The position numbers were made by a program, and so were the translations under genes. This document shows positions 1 through 9,000 of a stretch of DNA of 64,000 bases, piece by piece. Origin of the DNA: Dendrophyllia cribrosa (lineage: Eukaryota > Cnidaria > Anthozoa > Scleractinia > Dendrophylliidae); assembly GCA_024195265.1 (NCBI GenBank), contig JAJLRJ010000004.1, forward strand, positions 28,718,434 to 28,782,433, in the 5' to 3' direction. The number at the start of each line of letters is the position of its first letter. The first letter of the stretch is position 1. The notes beneath the pieces are model-generated. The model was not told the origin of the DNA and did not search any database. It saw only the letters and a program-made list of their open reading frames with translations.

Positions 1-1
1 G

Positions 2-898
2 ATGAATGATATTTCAAAAGTCACTGCTGAAGCAGAACTGAGCATTCACGGAACGAAGTCCGCTCCAAACTCACCTCACATTCACAACAAGAAAGCTTAT
101 TCCTTGACAATTCCAAAACGCACTTCAGATAATGTTTTCTATGGACGAATTGGTTTTGATATGACAACACTGCCAGAAGGAGAATATACGATTTGCATTG
201 AGTATTTCCCAGCAAAAATGTCTGGGTTGAGTGTAACTGCGGTTTCCACAAGTTTGAACGTAAATCAACAAACCACAAAGAAGTTTGCCAACTACTCCAG
301 AACAATCATTCACATGCATAAATGGCATATAAGTCCTCCAGAGATGCTTATGGTGGATTTGGAATGGCAGGGAACATCTTCTGATCCATCAGAGGAAAGT
401 GCTTGGTTGACCATTTATGGAGTCGAAGGTTCCCAGACAAATGTACCAACTTCTGTTTATGACAGCCCTTATGTTTTCAAAGCGGGGAAAATAGTTATGC
501 AGGCAGATCTCGATATGAATGGATATAAGTTATTGAATGGCCTCAGATCACTCATTATTGGTGAATTTGATTCCAGCAAACACGCTGAAAAAATCTTTTT
601 CTCCAATCTTCCCTCACCAATCTTTTTTGGGGTAGACTTCACCATCAAAAAGATATTTTTGAGAGCAAAATCAACTGATCCAAACAAAAATCCCTTAGAC
701 CCTTCAAAAACAAGTATTAAAGTTTCTTCAGGAACGCAAACCACACAAGTTACTGGTGAATTTATCAGTTTTACAAATGATGCTATAGTTTATAATTTCA
801 ATTTCTTGGTAAATGCGCATTATAATTTCTTTATTAATCTTAAAGCAAAAGCAAGTCCCATTCTAACAGCAAGTGTGGTAATGCTGATTGAAATGTGA
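2..898 (+). CDS. Fibre/spike-like structural protein of virus-like element
   Basis: The reading frame encodes 298 residues from an ATG at the window edge; the true start could lie upstream. The protein is rich in beta-prone Ser/Thr/Val stretches. At residues 169-181 it carries the phrase DLDMNGYKLLNGL, a pattern known from tail-fibre and spike proteins just before a receptor-binding head. No signal peptide or membrane segment is seen. It is followed after 14 bases by a small membrane-protein gene on the same strand, and the whole block encodes a protein-primed-type DNA polymerase, so a surface or attachment role in a particle is inferred. This is context and motif resemblance only; a different structural role is possible. 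Confidence 0.5.
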   Translation: MNDISKVTAEAELSIHGTKSAPNSPHIHNKKAYSLTIPKRTSDNVFYGRIGFDMTTLPEGEYTICIEYFPAKMSGLSVTAVSTSLNVNQQTTKKFANYSRTIIHMHKWHISPPEMLMVDLEWQGTSSDPSEESAWLTIYGVEGSQTNVPTSVYDSPYVFKAGKIVMQADLDMNGYKLLNGLRSLIIGEFDSSKHAEKIFFSNLPSPIFFGVDFTIKKIFLRAKSTDPNKNPLDPSKTSIKVSSGTQTTQVTGEFISFTNDAIVYNFNFLVNAHYNFFINLKAKASPILTASVVMLIEM

Positions 899-912
899 TT
901 TCTTCTCCAAAA

Positions 913-1338
913 ATGAACCGCAAAAAAAGCATCTTCAGTTTCAACCATATCGATCTCAACATTGGGGAAGAAAAACTGGAAGAAATCAAACAACTCTTCC
1001 GATTCTATCACAAAAGGTTTTGGTGTTTGAAACAAGCTCACAAACATTTCAAGCGAATGAATTTGCTTGCGAATTTGACGTCTTCCACTCTTGTTGTGGT
1101 TGGAACGATTGCTGGAGCAGCCACAATGAATCCTGTGATTTTGGGAGTGATTTCAGGAGCGGGATTGGTCTTGAAAACAGTGAATGAGTTGAAGAAATAT
1201 GGAAACAAAATTGAAATGACAAAGTTTGCATTCACAACCTATGAGAAAACTTTGACTGAGTTGCGATTTGCTTTGAGAAGTGGAAAATTTGATCGAGATG
1301 AATTTCTTCAGCAATGGAAGCGGTTGATGGGATTGTGA
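913..1338 (+). CDS. Small membrane protein of virus-like element
   Basis: This encodes 141 residues starting at the ATG at 913. An upstream in-frame GTG at 895 overlaps the preceding stop and is a less likely start. Residues about 51-89 form a long hydrophobic Gly/Ala/Val stretch, split near the middle by an Asn-Pro, consistent with a helical hairpin in a membrane. The flanks are basic and amphipathic (Lys/Arg/His rich before, Lys-rich after). I recall similar small proteins beside DNA polymerase B genes in cnidarian Polinton-like elements, but cannot check this. A virion membrane or membrane-remodelling role is inference. The gene converges on the next one, 88 bases away. Confidence 0.5.
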   Translation: MNRKKSIFSFNHIDLNIGEEKLEEIKQLFRFYHKRFWCLKQAHKHFKRMNLLANLTSSTLVVVGTIAGAATMNPVILGVISGAGLVLKTVNELKKYGNKIEMTKFAFTTYEKTLTELRFALRSGKFDRDEFLQQWKRLMGL

Positions 1339-1426
1339 TTGATTTGGGATTGGATTTGGAAAAGTTTGAGAGAAAATATGATAAACGATTTGTGTGATTT
1401 TTTCATTTCTGGAGGAAACGAAAAAC

Positions 1427-2239
1427 TCAGTTCTTGATGAAAAGAATTCGCTTCCAGCTTTCTTCACTTGGCCAAGGATATTGGTTGACAAAAAACGTCC
1501 ATTGTCCTTCGGGGAGATAACGATTAAATTCTTCTTCACTGGGGAAAAAATGATAACAGCGTTTGTGAAAGAACTGAGTAAAATCGCTAGAATCTCGCAC
1601 AACTCCATATTCGCCTGTATCTAGATTAAATATTACTTGCTTATCATTTTCTCCAGCCAGTTTTTCACTGTCATTTTCACATGGAGTAAATTCACTGAAG
1701 GTGGTTAACAGGTTTAACCAAACATCAATACGAGAGCGTGTCCCTAAACGTTTCCTTTCATTCATCCTAGCAATATGCGCATCTGAATTGTAGCTTGGCT
1801 CATCTTTTTTGTTGTCAGATGATTTGTCAACTTCTGGAATGTCAACTGATTTGTCAACTTCTGGAATGTCAACTGATTTAGTTTCTGTGAAAAGACCCTG
1901 CTCTGGAAACGGAAATGGAGATGGCTCTGTTTTCAGGAACTCTTTTAACTTTTCAATGACAAAATCCCATTTTTCTTGTGGCCAAGGATCCATCTGTTCT
2001 GGAAAGTTTTGTGTATTCATCTTCTGACGTCTTGTTTTGAGTTTTGGCTTTGACTCAGGAAAAAGATCATCTTGAAGTACTTCCAGTTGCCGCCCATCCT
2101 TCAAGTTAAATTTTGTCTTTCCTTCTTTCAAAGCTCGGCATAAATATTGTCTGGTAAATTCCATATAAGGAGAGAGAGCAGACACCGATTTCTCTGATGC
2201 CACTTTTTCACCAGTTTTCATGTCAATCAAATTCCACAT
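1427..2239 (-). CDS. Modular NUMOD1-like DNA-binding protein, paralogue 1
   Basis: I start this at the ATG at 2239 (MWNLIDMKTGEKV), giving 270 residues, because the adjacent paralogue starts with the matching MWVLID. The longer upstream frame runs back through the neighbouring gene's end and looks spurious. Residues about 5-55 form one helix-turn-helix-like module with a Phe-x-Leu/Asp-Gly tail, resembling NUMOD1-type repeats. A linker follows containing the 9-residue unit SVDIPEVDK twice in tandem (27-bp DNA repeat near 1820-1875). The C-terminal part, about residues 190-270, matches the paralogue, including the shared GQWTF and LFIK motifs. DNA binding is inferred from the module. The protein could be a regulator or nucleoid protein of the element. 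Confidence 0.6.
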   Translation of the reverse strand: MWNLIDMKTGEKVASEKSVSALSPYMEFTRQYLCRALKEGKTKFNLKDGRQLEVLQDDLFPESKPKLKTRRQKMNTQNFPEQMDPWPQEKWDFVIEKLKEFLKTEPSPFPFPEQGLFTETKSVDIPEVDKSVDIPEVDKSSDNKKDEPSYNSDAHIARMNERKRLGTRSRIDVWLNLLTTFSEFTPCENDSEKLAGENDKQVIFNLDTGEYGVVRDSSDFTQFFHKRCYHFFPSEEEFNRYLPEGQWTFFVNQYPWPSEESWKRILFIKN

Positions 2240-2315
2240 TTTAATAGGGGAAAAAAGTTTACAAAAAAAAGTTTTTTTGTAAACTAAATCTGTTCCAGAA
2301 ATCTGGGAGAAAAAC

Positions 2316-3281
2316 TCACTTCTTGATGAAAAGAGTTCGTGTCCACAATTCAGGCGCTGAAGTGCATGATTTTTGCGGATAGAAAGTCCACTGTCCTTTC
2401 GAGAGATTCTCTCGATATTCTTCCAAATCAGGATAAGATTCATAGCCATGTTTGTCAAACCATTTTCTAACATCGCAAAAGTCTTTCGCGCGAAACCACA
2501 CACCTGAGCGCATATTACAGATCACATTTTGGTCATTTTTTTCTGCTGGCGCTTCTTCAAAATCCTCAGCTGAAGAGAATCCTTTGAAGTTTTCTTTTAC
2601 TTGATCCCAAATAGAATCAGAAAAAACAAAATTTTCATCAAGTGGTTGGAGAGCAGGTTTGGGAGGAAGAGATGCCAGCTTTGGCTCCTCAAGTTTTTCC
2701 ACCTGAAATTTTTCTCCGTCGCTTCTTCTGGTAAAAGTGTTTCTCCCTGTTCTCAGGGCATTACGGATAGTTCCTGAGTCAATTCCAAGTTCTTTTGTAG
2801 CTGCTGAAACACTGGGGAAAGACAATGTTGTTGAAGATGATGAAATGCGGATGGGGATGGACTGAATCTTCTTTGGAGTTGGCGCTTCATCTTTCTTCCA
2901 TGGTTCTGTCAACTGTCCTTTATCAAAGGTTCTGGACAAGAATAATTTCTTCCCGTCTTTCTTGACAAAACGTTTTTCAACATAACGTTGGAAAGCTGCA
3001 TAGATTGCCTGGCGAGTCACTCCAATCCACTGAGCCATCTCAGCCATTGTTTCAAAAGTTTTCAGGGGTGGTTCAGCAAGAGAATTATGAACAGAAAATC
3101 GATCTTCATTTTGATTTGCGACCAGAACTTTTTTATCTTGGAAAGTGAAAACATTCCTCCCTTCATTTATAGCTTTGTTGAGAGCCCTTGGAGCGATCTT
3201 CACAAATCTAGCCAGAGCCGCCTGCGAAGCAAATCTTGGACTGAGACGTTGTTTTGTCAACGCGTCGATTAAAACCCACAT
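2316..3281 (-). CDS. Modular NUMOD1-like DNA-binding protein, paralogue 2 (three modules)
   Basis: This encodes 321 residues from the ATG at 3281 (MWVLIDALTKQRL). Three copies of a roughly 45-residue module are visible, at about residues 6-55, 70-125 and 145-195. Each has the pattern Phe-x-S/T-x2-A, a hydrophobic helix, Ile-x4-I-x2-A, Gly-Arg, Phe and a basic Asp-Gly-Lys turn; examples are GVTRQAIYAAF and GIDSGTIRNAL. This is helix-turn-helix-like and resembles NUMOD1 modules of nuclease-associated DNA-binding proteins. The C-terminal 80 residues align with the downstream neighbour and end in the same LFIKK. The two genes are tandem paralogues on the same strand, 76 bases apart. The function is unknown; sequence-specific DNA binding is inferred. 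Confidence 0.6.
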   Translation of the reverse strand: MWVLIDALTKQRLSPRFASQAALARFVKIAPRALNKAINEGRNVFTFQDKKVLVANQNEDRFSVHNSLAEPPLKTFETMAEMAQWIGVTRQAIYAAFQRYVEKRFVKKDGKKLFLSRTFDKGQLTEPWKKDEAPTPKKIQSIPIRISSSSTTLSFPSVSAATKELGIDSGTIRNALRTGRNTFTRRSDGEKFQVEKLEEPKLASLPPKPALQPLDENFVFSDSIWDQVKENFKGFSSAEDFEEAPAEKNDQNVICNMRSGVWFRAKDFCDVRKWFDKHGYESYPDLEEYRENLSKGQWTFYPQKSCTSAPELWTRTLFIKK

Positions 3282-3333
3282 TTTCTTAGGTGTCAAAAAA
3301 ATGAAAGAAAACCACAAGAATGTTCTCAAAGTT

Positions 3334-3369
3334 TTCTGAGGAGATTTCTGAGGAGATTTCTGAGGAGAT
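3334..3369. repeat. Three tandem copies of a 12-bp unit
   Basis: The unit TTCTGAGGAGAT occurs three times in a row, followed by TTCTGCTCC, the start of the hairpin motif that fills the next 800 bases. It lies just upstream of the start codon at 3281, so it is leader or promoter sequence for that gene. Confidence 0.85.
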
Positions 3370-3443
3370 TTCTGCTCCAGATTTTTTTTCTGGAAGAAGA
3401 TTTCTGAGAAGATTTCTGCTAAAATTTTTAGCAGAAACAACTC

Positions 3444-4140
3444 TTTCTGCTGAAAATTCTAGCAGAACATCTTGATTTTTGTTTTCATTTTTTTTCTCCG
3501 GAGATATTTTTTTGTTTTTGATTTTGAAAAACTTTTTTTATTTTTATTTTGTTACCTTAAAGGAACTTCCTCATGAAATAAACGAGCATTCTGCTAAAAT
3601 TTTAGCAGAAACATTTTTGATGTTCTGCTAAAATTTTTAGCAGAACACCTTGATTTTGTTTTTCTGCTCCAGATTTTAGCAGAAACATTTTGTTTTTTTT
3701 CTTTTTGTAAACTAAATCTGTTTTCTGGAAACGATTTTGTTTCCAGAAATCTGGAAATGTCAACTAAATTGTAAACTAAATCTGTTTTCTGGCGATTTTG
3801 TTTCCAGAAATCTGGAAATGTCAACTAAATTGTAAACTAAATCTGTTTTCTGGAAACGATTTTGTTTCCAGAAATCTGGAAATGTCAACTAAATTGTAAA
3901 CTAAATCTGTTTTCTGGCGATTTTGTTTCCAGAAATCTGGAAATGTCAACTAAATTGTAAACTAAATCTGTTTTCTGCTGAAAATTTAGCAGAACATCTT
4001 GATTTTTGTTTTCATTTTTTTCTCCGGAGATATTTTTTTGTTTTTGATTTTGAAAAACTTTTTTATTTTTATTTCTTTACCCTAAAGGAACTTCCTCGTG
4101 AAATAAATAAACATTCTGCTAAAATTTTAGCAGAAACATT
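3444..4140. repeat. Hairpin- and repeat-rich non-coding control region
   Basis: Two direct copies of a 170-bp block occupy 3444-3615 and 3972-4140. Each begins with a TTCTGCTGAAAATT...AGCAGAA hairpin, includes CTCCGGAGATAT and a conserved AAGGAACTTCCTC segment, and ends with the perfect palindrome TTCTGCTAAAATTTTAGCAG. Further imperfect copies of the palindrome occur near 3413-3432, 3634-3655, 3668-3685, 4155-4175 and 4185-4203. No convincing reading frame is present. The segment lies between two groups of - strand genes in an otherwise tightly packed block, so a replication, packaging or transcription-control role is plausible but unproven. Confidence 0.85.
3707..3981. repeat. Alternating 64/61-bp tandem repeat
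   Basis: Four full units begin with GTAAACTAAATCTGTTTTCT at 3707, 3771, 3832 and 3896, with a partial fifth at 3957. Lengths alternate 64, 61, 64, 61 because units 1 and 3 contain GGAAACGATT and units 2 and 4 contain GGCGATT, so the real period is a 125-bp dimer. Each unit contains the inverted pair TTTCCAGAAATCTGGAAA. A single diverged copy of the unit core lies at about 2277-2310, between the two paralogous genes. Confidence 0.9.
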
Positions 4141-4230
4141 ATTGTTTTTCTGCTAAGAATTTTAGCAGGAGCAACTTTATTTTCTGCTCCAGATTTTCAG
4201 CAGAACAACTTGATTATATCCTGGATATAA

Positions 4231-4530
4231 TCAATCTAAGTAAGTTTGCAAGTGCATCATATCCTCACATGCCTCCCTGTATTTTTTGATTGTGATAAGA
4301 TTCTCACATGCTCTTTTTATCTCCTCCACATACGATTCTACTGGAGATCTTTGAGTGAGTAAGATGAGAAAATCACGAATTTTCTTCTCGAATTCCTTTG
4401 CTTTAATATATTTTTTAGCAAGTATATCTTTTTCTTCTTTGTCACCTTGAAAACTATTCACTTTCCAGTTGAGATCAAATGCTCTCAGACAGTCAAATTC
4501 GTCGCCAGTAAATCGGTTCATGATATTCAT
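4231..4530 (-). CDS. Small unknown protein of virus-like element
   Basis: This encodes 99 residues, predicted mostly helical and rich in Lys and Glu, with two Cys. I do not recognise it. Its start codon overlaps the stop of the upstream gene as ATGA (4527-4530), the compact arrangement typical of viral or prokaryote-like gene blocks and foreign to the rest of the window. A second in-frame ATG at 4521 is possible. Confidence 0.55.
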   Translation of the reverse strand: MNIMNRFTGDEFDCLRAFDLNWKVNSFQGDKEEKDILAKKYIKAKEFEKKIRDFLILLTQRSPVESYVEEIKRACENLITIKKYREACEDMMHLQTYLD

Positions 4531-5171
4531 TTTAAAGAAGGAGAATCTTTTTCATCCTCATCATCCTCATTTTTATCTTCATAATCATCAAAAGCTGAGG
4601 CTGTTTGAACCATTTCCTCCACAAGAACTTCATCCACAATCGCTGTGATAGATTTTACATTTCCGCAGAAAAGATGTTTGACAGAAAAGACAACTTGTCC
4701 AAAAAGTGGCATGGAGATGAGTTCTTTCTGCCTCAAGATGGGTTTCTTCTTCCCGTTGGACAACTCCCAGAAACGACAAGAGAAATCTGTTTTGGGGATT
4801 TTTGAGGGATAAATCTTAGCGAAGATCTTTTCCTGCTCAGATTTATCTGTTTTCAAGAGAGTGAAATCTTCCGCGTGAAACTTAGCAAAAGACGGAGAAA
4901 GTTTCTTCACTTCCGGTTGTTTTTTCATTGCAGCTGAACGAAGATGAGCTTCCAGTTTGTGGAAAAAAGGAATATTTTCTTCAGGGAGATTGATCCCCAA
5001 TGAAAAAGAATCTCCTTCATGGGCAAAGATTTTAAACTTTGTTTTGAGTTTCAGTTGAAGTTTTTTACCATCGAGAGAACAGGGGAGTAGACAATATGAG
5101 ATCTTTCCAGAGGTTCGTTTTTGTGGCTCTTCAAGAATGATCTTGGAAACAGAGACTTTTTCAGGATTCAT
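4527..5171 (-). CDS. Probable single-stranded-DNA-binding-like protein with acidic tail
   Basis: This encodes 214 residues starting at the ATG at 5171 (MNPEKVSVSKII), which overlaps the end of the upstream gene by 11 bases; an ATG at 5198 is also in frame. The body is beta-rich with alternating basic and hydrophobic residues. The last 20 or so residues are strongly acidic (DDYEDKNEDDEDEKD), the tail architecture of bacterial, phage and large-DNA-virus single-strand-binding proteins, where the tail recruits replication partners. Together with the nearby DNA polymerase this supports a replication role. No OB-fold signature can be proven by eye, so the assignment is inference. Confidence 0.45.
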   Translation of the reverse strand: MNPEKVSVSKIILEEPQKRTSGKISYCLLPCSLDGKKLQLKLKTKFKIFAHEGDSFSLGINLPEENIPFFHKLEAHLRSAAMKKQPEVKKLSPSFAKFHAEDFTLLKTDKSEQEKIFAKIYPSKIPKTDFSCRFWELSNGKKKPILRQKELISMPLFGQVVFSVKHLFCGNVKSITAIVDEVLVEEMVQTASAFDDYEDKNEDDEDEKDSPSLK

Positions 5172-5481
5172 TTTCTTGGTGGAGAGAAAAAAAATCATTT
5201 ATTTCAAAAATCCATTTCTCCATAAACTGCCTGTCTTTTTCATTTTTGACTGAAAGAAAACCAGTGGCCATATCTACAGCTTTCTGAAAGTTTATTTCCA
5301 TTTCAACCCCTTTCATCCATGCGATTTCTTCCTCCGTCGACCCACATGCTTTGTGAAAGCTGGGATGAATCCAAGTTGCATGATTTTTTATTTCAGCCAG
5401 TAGAATTTTTACGTCCCTCACAGAATAGAAATCTTGTCCATCGATTATGAAAAGTTTTTCTTTGTTCATTGCTTCGCTCAT
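5161..5481 (-). CDS. Small unknown protein of virus-like element
   Basis: This encodes 106 residues (MSEAMNKEKLFIIDG...). It has a hydrophobic N-terminal strand, a central segment with His, Cys and Trp, and a helical C-terminus. I do not recognise the family. It overlaps the following gene by 11 bases and lies 23 bases from the preceding gene, so it is probably co-transcribed with its neighbours. An internal ATG at 5469 is an alternative start. Confidence 0.5.
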   Translation of the reverse strand: MSEAMNKEKLFIIDGQDFYSVRDVKILLAEIKNHATWIHPSFHKACGSTEEEIAWMKGVEMEINFQKAVDMATGFLSVKNEKDRQFMEKWIFEINDFFSLHQENES

Positions 5482-5504
5482 TTTTTATCCAATGAATAAA
5501 AAAT

Positions 5505-5996
5505 TCAAACTTGTTCCATGACTTCCACCAAGTCTTTGTGATTTGCAAAAACTGAAGCGTGATTTCTGGTGGATTTTGGTTTTGATTTCTTATTGATCTT
5601 TTGAATGATTTTTACATCCCTTTGATTTGCCCTCAATTTGTCAATAAGGAAATCAAATTCAGGAGATTTCCATGTGATGTGATGAGTGATATCCTCCGAA
5701 TCAAGGAAATGTTTTTTCTTCTTGAGAATTTGATTGAAAAAAACTGTGCTTGAAATTCCAAACTTTTCTAGTTCAACATAATCAAAAATATCTTCTCCAT
5801 CAACTTGGAGAAAGGGTTCATCTGTCCTTTCTTCCTGAATGAAAAAAACTTTTCCATCTTTCCTTTTGAATTTTTTGTTTTCTCTTTTGAGGACTCTCCA
5901 AATGTTGGAGATGGGGATATTTGTTTCTTGACTGGCTTCTTTGAATGTGAAAAAAATTTGTTTTTCTTTTCCTTCTTCTTGGATTGAAAACTTCAT
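5505..5996 (-). CDS. NUMOD1-like DNA-binding protein, paralogue 3
   Basis: This encodes 163 residues. Residues about 14-50 form one module of the kind repeated in the products of 1427-2239 and 2316-3281, with TFKEASQETNIPISNIWRVL followed by Lys-rich Phe and KDGKVFFI. The rest is Lys-rich with a basic segment near residues 128-145. It is transcribed away from the DNA polymerase gene, with only 39 bases between the two start codons. It is likely a DNA-binding regulator or accessory replication protein; the specific role is unknown. Confidence 0.55.
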   Translation of the reverse strand: MKFSIQEEGKEKQIFFTFKEASQETNIPISNIWRVLKRENKKFKRKDGKVFFIQEERTDEPFLQVDGEDIFDYVELEKFGISSTVFFNQILKKKKHFLDSEDITHHITWKSPEFDFLIDKLRANQRDVKIIQKINKKSKPKSTRNHASVFANHKDLVEVMEQV

Positions 5997-6035
5997 TTTA
6001 TTTAGGAAAATATTTTGTTTGTTTTGCCAAATAAA
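5997..6035. promoter_or_regulatory. Divergent promoter region between - strand genes and DNA polymerase
   Basis: Only 39 AT-rich bases separate the opposing start codons at 5996 and 6036, so control elements for both directions must lie here or inside the genes. It includes ATAT and TTGTTTGTTTTG stretches; no recognised box is certain. Confidence 0.4.
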
Positions 6036-9000
6036 ATGAGACTCAAAGAGTTAAAAAATTGGGCTCGTGAAGAAGGAATTGCTGGATATTCCCGAATGTC
6101 TAAAGAAGAACTTGAAGAACTTTGGGAAGAATCGCAACCCGAAAGACCGAGAAAGAAAGGAAAACTCCCTCCCCGAATGAAGTTCACAGCTCCGAAAACC
6201 CTCCTAGATTCGAGAAATAAAAAAATTTCAGCGCCTATTTTAGTTCCGGAACAAAGTAATTTTCCTTCCAGAGAAATTCCCAGAGTCATTAAACAAAATG
6301 TGGAAACTGTTGTCGATTGGTTGAATTGGTTGGAAAGTGCGGATGATGTTGATGTCCGGAGGAGATCGAATCCTGCGGTTGAAAGATTGAAGAAGCAGAT
6401 TGCTGAATTGTGGGAACATGATTTTGTTGTTGAAGAAAGAGAATCCGCTTTGAGAGGTTTTGCGAGATCATATGGCATTCATGGACGTCCAGGTTTTGCT
6501 CCCAGAGAATTTTTGGAGACGGTGAGCCGGAAACTCATTGATTTGTTTGAGAGGAACAAAAGAACAAAGACAAAGATGATTCTTTCCTGTCGAATGAGTC
6601 GCACGGATTTGTCAACTGGAGAAGTGATTGAGGAGGTGGTTGATTTCCATTCCCGAATTGAAGTGAATTTGGAAGGAACATCCAGAGAAGAGATGCTCGA
6701 TCGCATGGTTGAAAGAATTCTTGAAAACCTTGCAAATTTTCAAAGGAGAGGATCTAATTGGAGATTTGAGGAAGTGACAGATTTGAAGATTCTTTTCACC
6801 GAGTATCGACCATTGGGTGGAAGTTCTTATATTCCACTTCCTGTCACATTGAAAAACAAGAAAGCTGTGGTGAATTTGAAGAATAATGATGAAATGTGTT
6901 TCAAATGGAGTGCGACAAGAGCTTGCTTCCCAGTGGAGAAAAATGCAGAAAGAATTTCAAGAGAATTGAGGCAGCAAGCGGAAAGCCTCAATTGGGAAGG
7001 AATTTCATTTCCAACTCCCCTGAGTGATATTGGGAAATTCGAACGGAGGAATTTTGGATTGGCTGTGAATGTTTTTGGGTTTGAAGGTGGATGTGTTTTT
7101 CCCCTGAGAATTTCTAAAGCGAAAGGAAGAATGATTGATCTGTTGTGGATCAAAGACGACTCGAAAACTCACTTCTGTTGGATCAGAAGTCTCAGTCGTC
7201 TTTTGACGAATCAAATGACAAAACACAATGGTGCAGTTGTTTTCTGCAGAAGATGTTTGAACCATTTCCCCAATGAAGAAAGATTAGAGAAACATGTGGC
7301 ATCATGTGAACAATTTGAAGCTGTGAAAATTGTTATGCCAGTTGAAGGTTCAACCGTGAAATTCAAGAATTTCAACAGGAAAATGATTTTTCCATTTGTG
7401 ATCTATGCCGATTTTGAAGCGAGACAACTCCCAGTTTCATCTGCAGGACCAAATCCAATGGCAAGCTTCACGGAGAAATTTCAAAAGCACATTCCCTGTT
7501 CTTTCGCTTTCCATGTCGTTTCACCTTTTGTGAAACGAGATCCAGTTTTATTTCGAGCAGAAAATGATTCCGTGGACGTTGGGGAAAGATTCGTGAAAGA
7601 TTTGGTGCAGTTTGTGAAAGGAATTCAAGAAGAGGTGAAGTTCCCGAAGCGGATGAAATTTGGGAGAAAAGAGAAAGAAAAATTTGATGCAGCAACTGTT
7701 TGTTGGATCTGTGGAAATCCATGGCAGTTGGGAGAAAAACCAGTCAGGGATCACTGCCACTTTTCCGGAGAATTCAGGGGAGCCGCTCATGACAATTGCA
7801 ACCTGAACTTCAGGAAACCAAAATTCACCCCTGTGTTTTTCCACAACCTGACTGGTTATGACGCTCATCTTTTCGTGAAAAATCTGGGAAAGATTGAAGG
7901 AGATATCACTTGTATCCCCAACAACGAAGAAAAATATATCTCCTTCTCCAAAAAGATTCTGTTGGGAACAAGATTGAATGACAAAGGGAAAGTTGTGAAA
8001 ATTTGGCATGAAATTCGATTTCTGGATTCAGCTAGATTCATGGCAGCTCCCTTGGGAAACTTGGTGAAGAATTTGACGGACGAAGACTTCCTGGAAACTC
8101 AAAAAGTCTTTGGTGAAAAATGGAAGTGGATGAAACGGAAAGGAGTTTTTCCATATGAATGGTTGGATTCAGTCGAGAAATTTCGGGAGGAAAAACTGCC
8201 TGAGAAATCTACCTTCTTCTCCAAACTGAATGATGAGGGTGTCTCCGATGAAGACTTCGAGCATGCCTGGAAAGTTTGGAAAGAAATGGAGATGAACAAC
8301 ATGGGAGATTTCCACGATGCATATCTGAAATCAGATGTGACTTTATTGGCGGATGTGTTTCAAGAATTCAGGAAAGTTTGTCGGAAACATTATGACGTCG
8401 ATCCTGCATGGTTTTACACTTCTCCCGGTTTGGCTTGGGATGCAGCTTTAAAGGAAAGCGGAGTTGAATTGGAACTGCTGAATGACCCAGATATGTTGCT
8501 GTTTTTCGAGAGAGGAATTCGTGGAGGTGTTTCAACCATCCTTCACAGGAGAGCAAGGGCAAATAACAAATTCATGGGAGATGATTTCAATCCGAAACAA
8601 CCTAGCACATTCGTTCCCTATTGGGATGCAAATAGCCTCTATGCTTGGGCAATGACAAATCCACTTCCTGTGGGTGGGTTTGAGTGGATGACAGAAGAAG
8701 AATTAAAAAACTGGGAACATGAAAGTTGTGTCTTGGAAGTGGACGTGGAAATCCCAGATGAATTGCATGATTTCTTCAATGACCTACCGCCTCTTCCAGA
8801 GAGAGTTGTGACGGGAGGAGTGGAAAAGTTGATTCCCAACTTGAATGACAAAGAAAAGTTAATTGTGCACCGGAAAATCTTGAAACAAGCTCTAGATCTG
8901 GGCTGCCACTTGAAGAAGATTTGGAGAGGAGTGAAATTCAAAGAAGAAAAATGGTTGGACTCCTTCATTCGAAAAAACATTGTGTTGAGGCAAAAATCCA

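Noticed and set aside
3700..3981. CRISPR array
   Set aside because: Units are contiguous tandem repeats with no variable spacers, in a eukaryotic context.
4605..4805. + strand reading frames opposite the single-strand-binding-like gene, and the many similar frames opposite the polymerase gene
   Set aside because: They are antisense shadows of longer genes with recognisable motifs or consistent gene packing.
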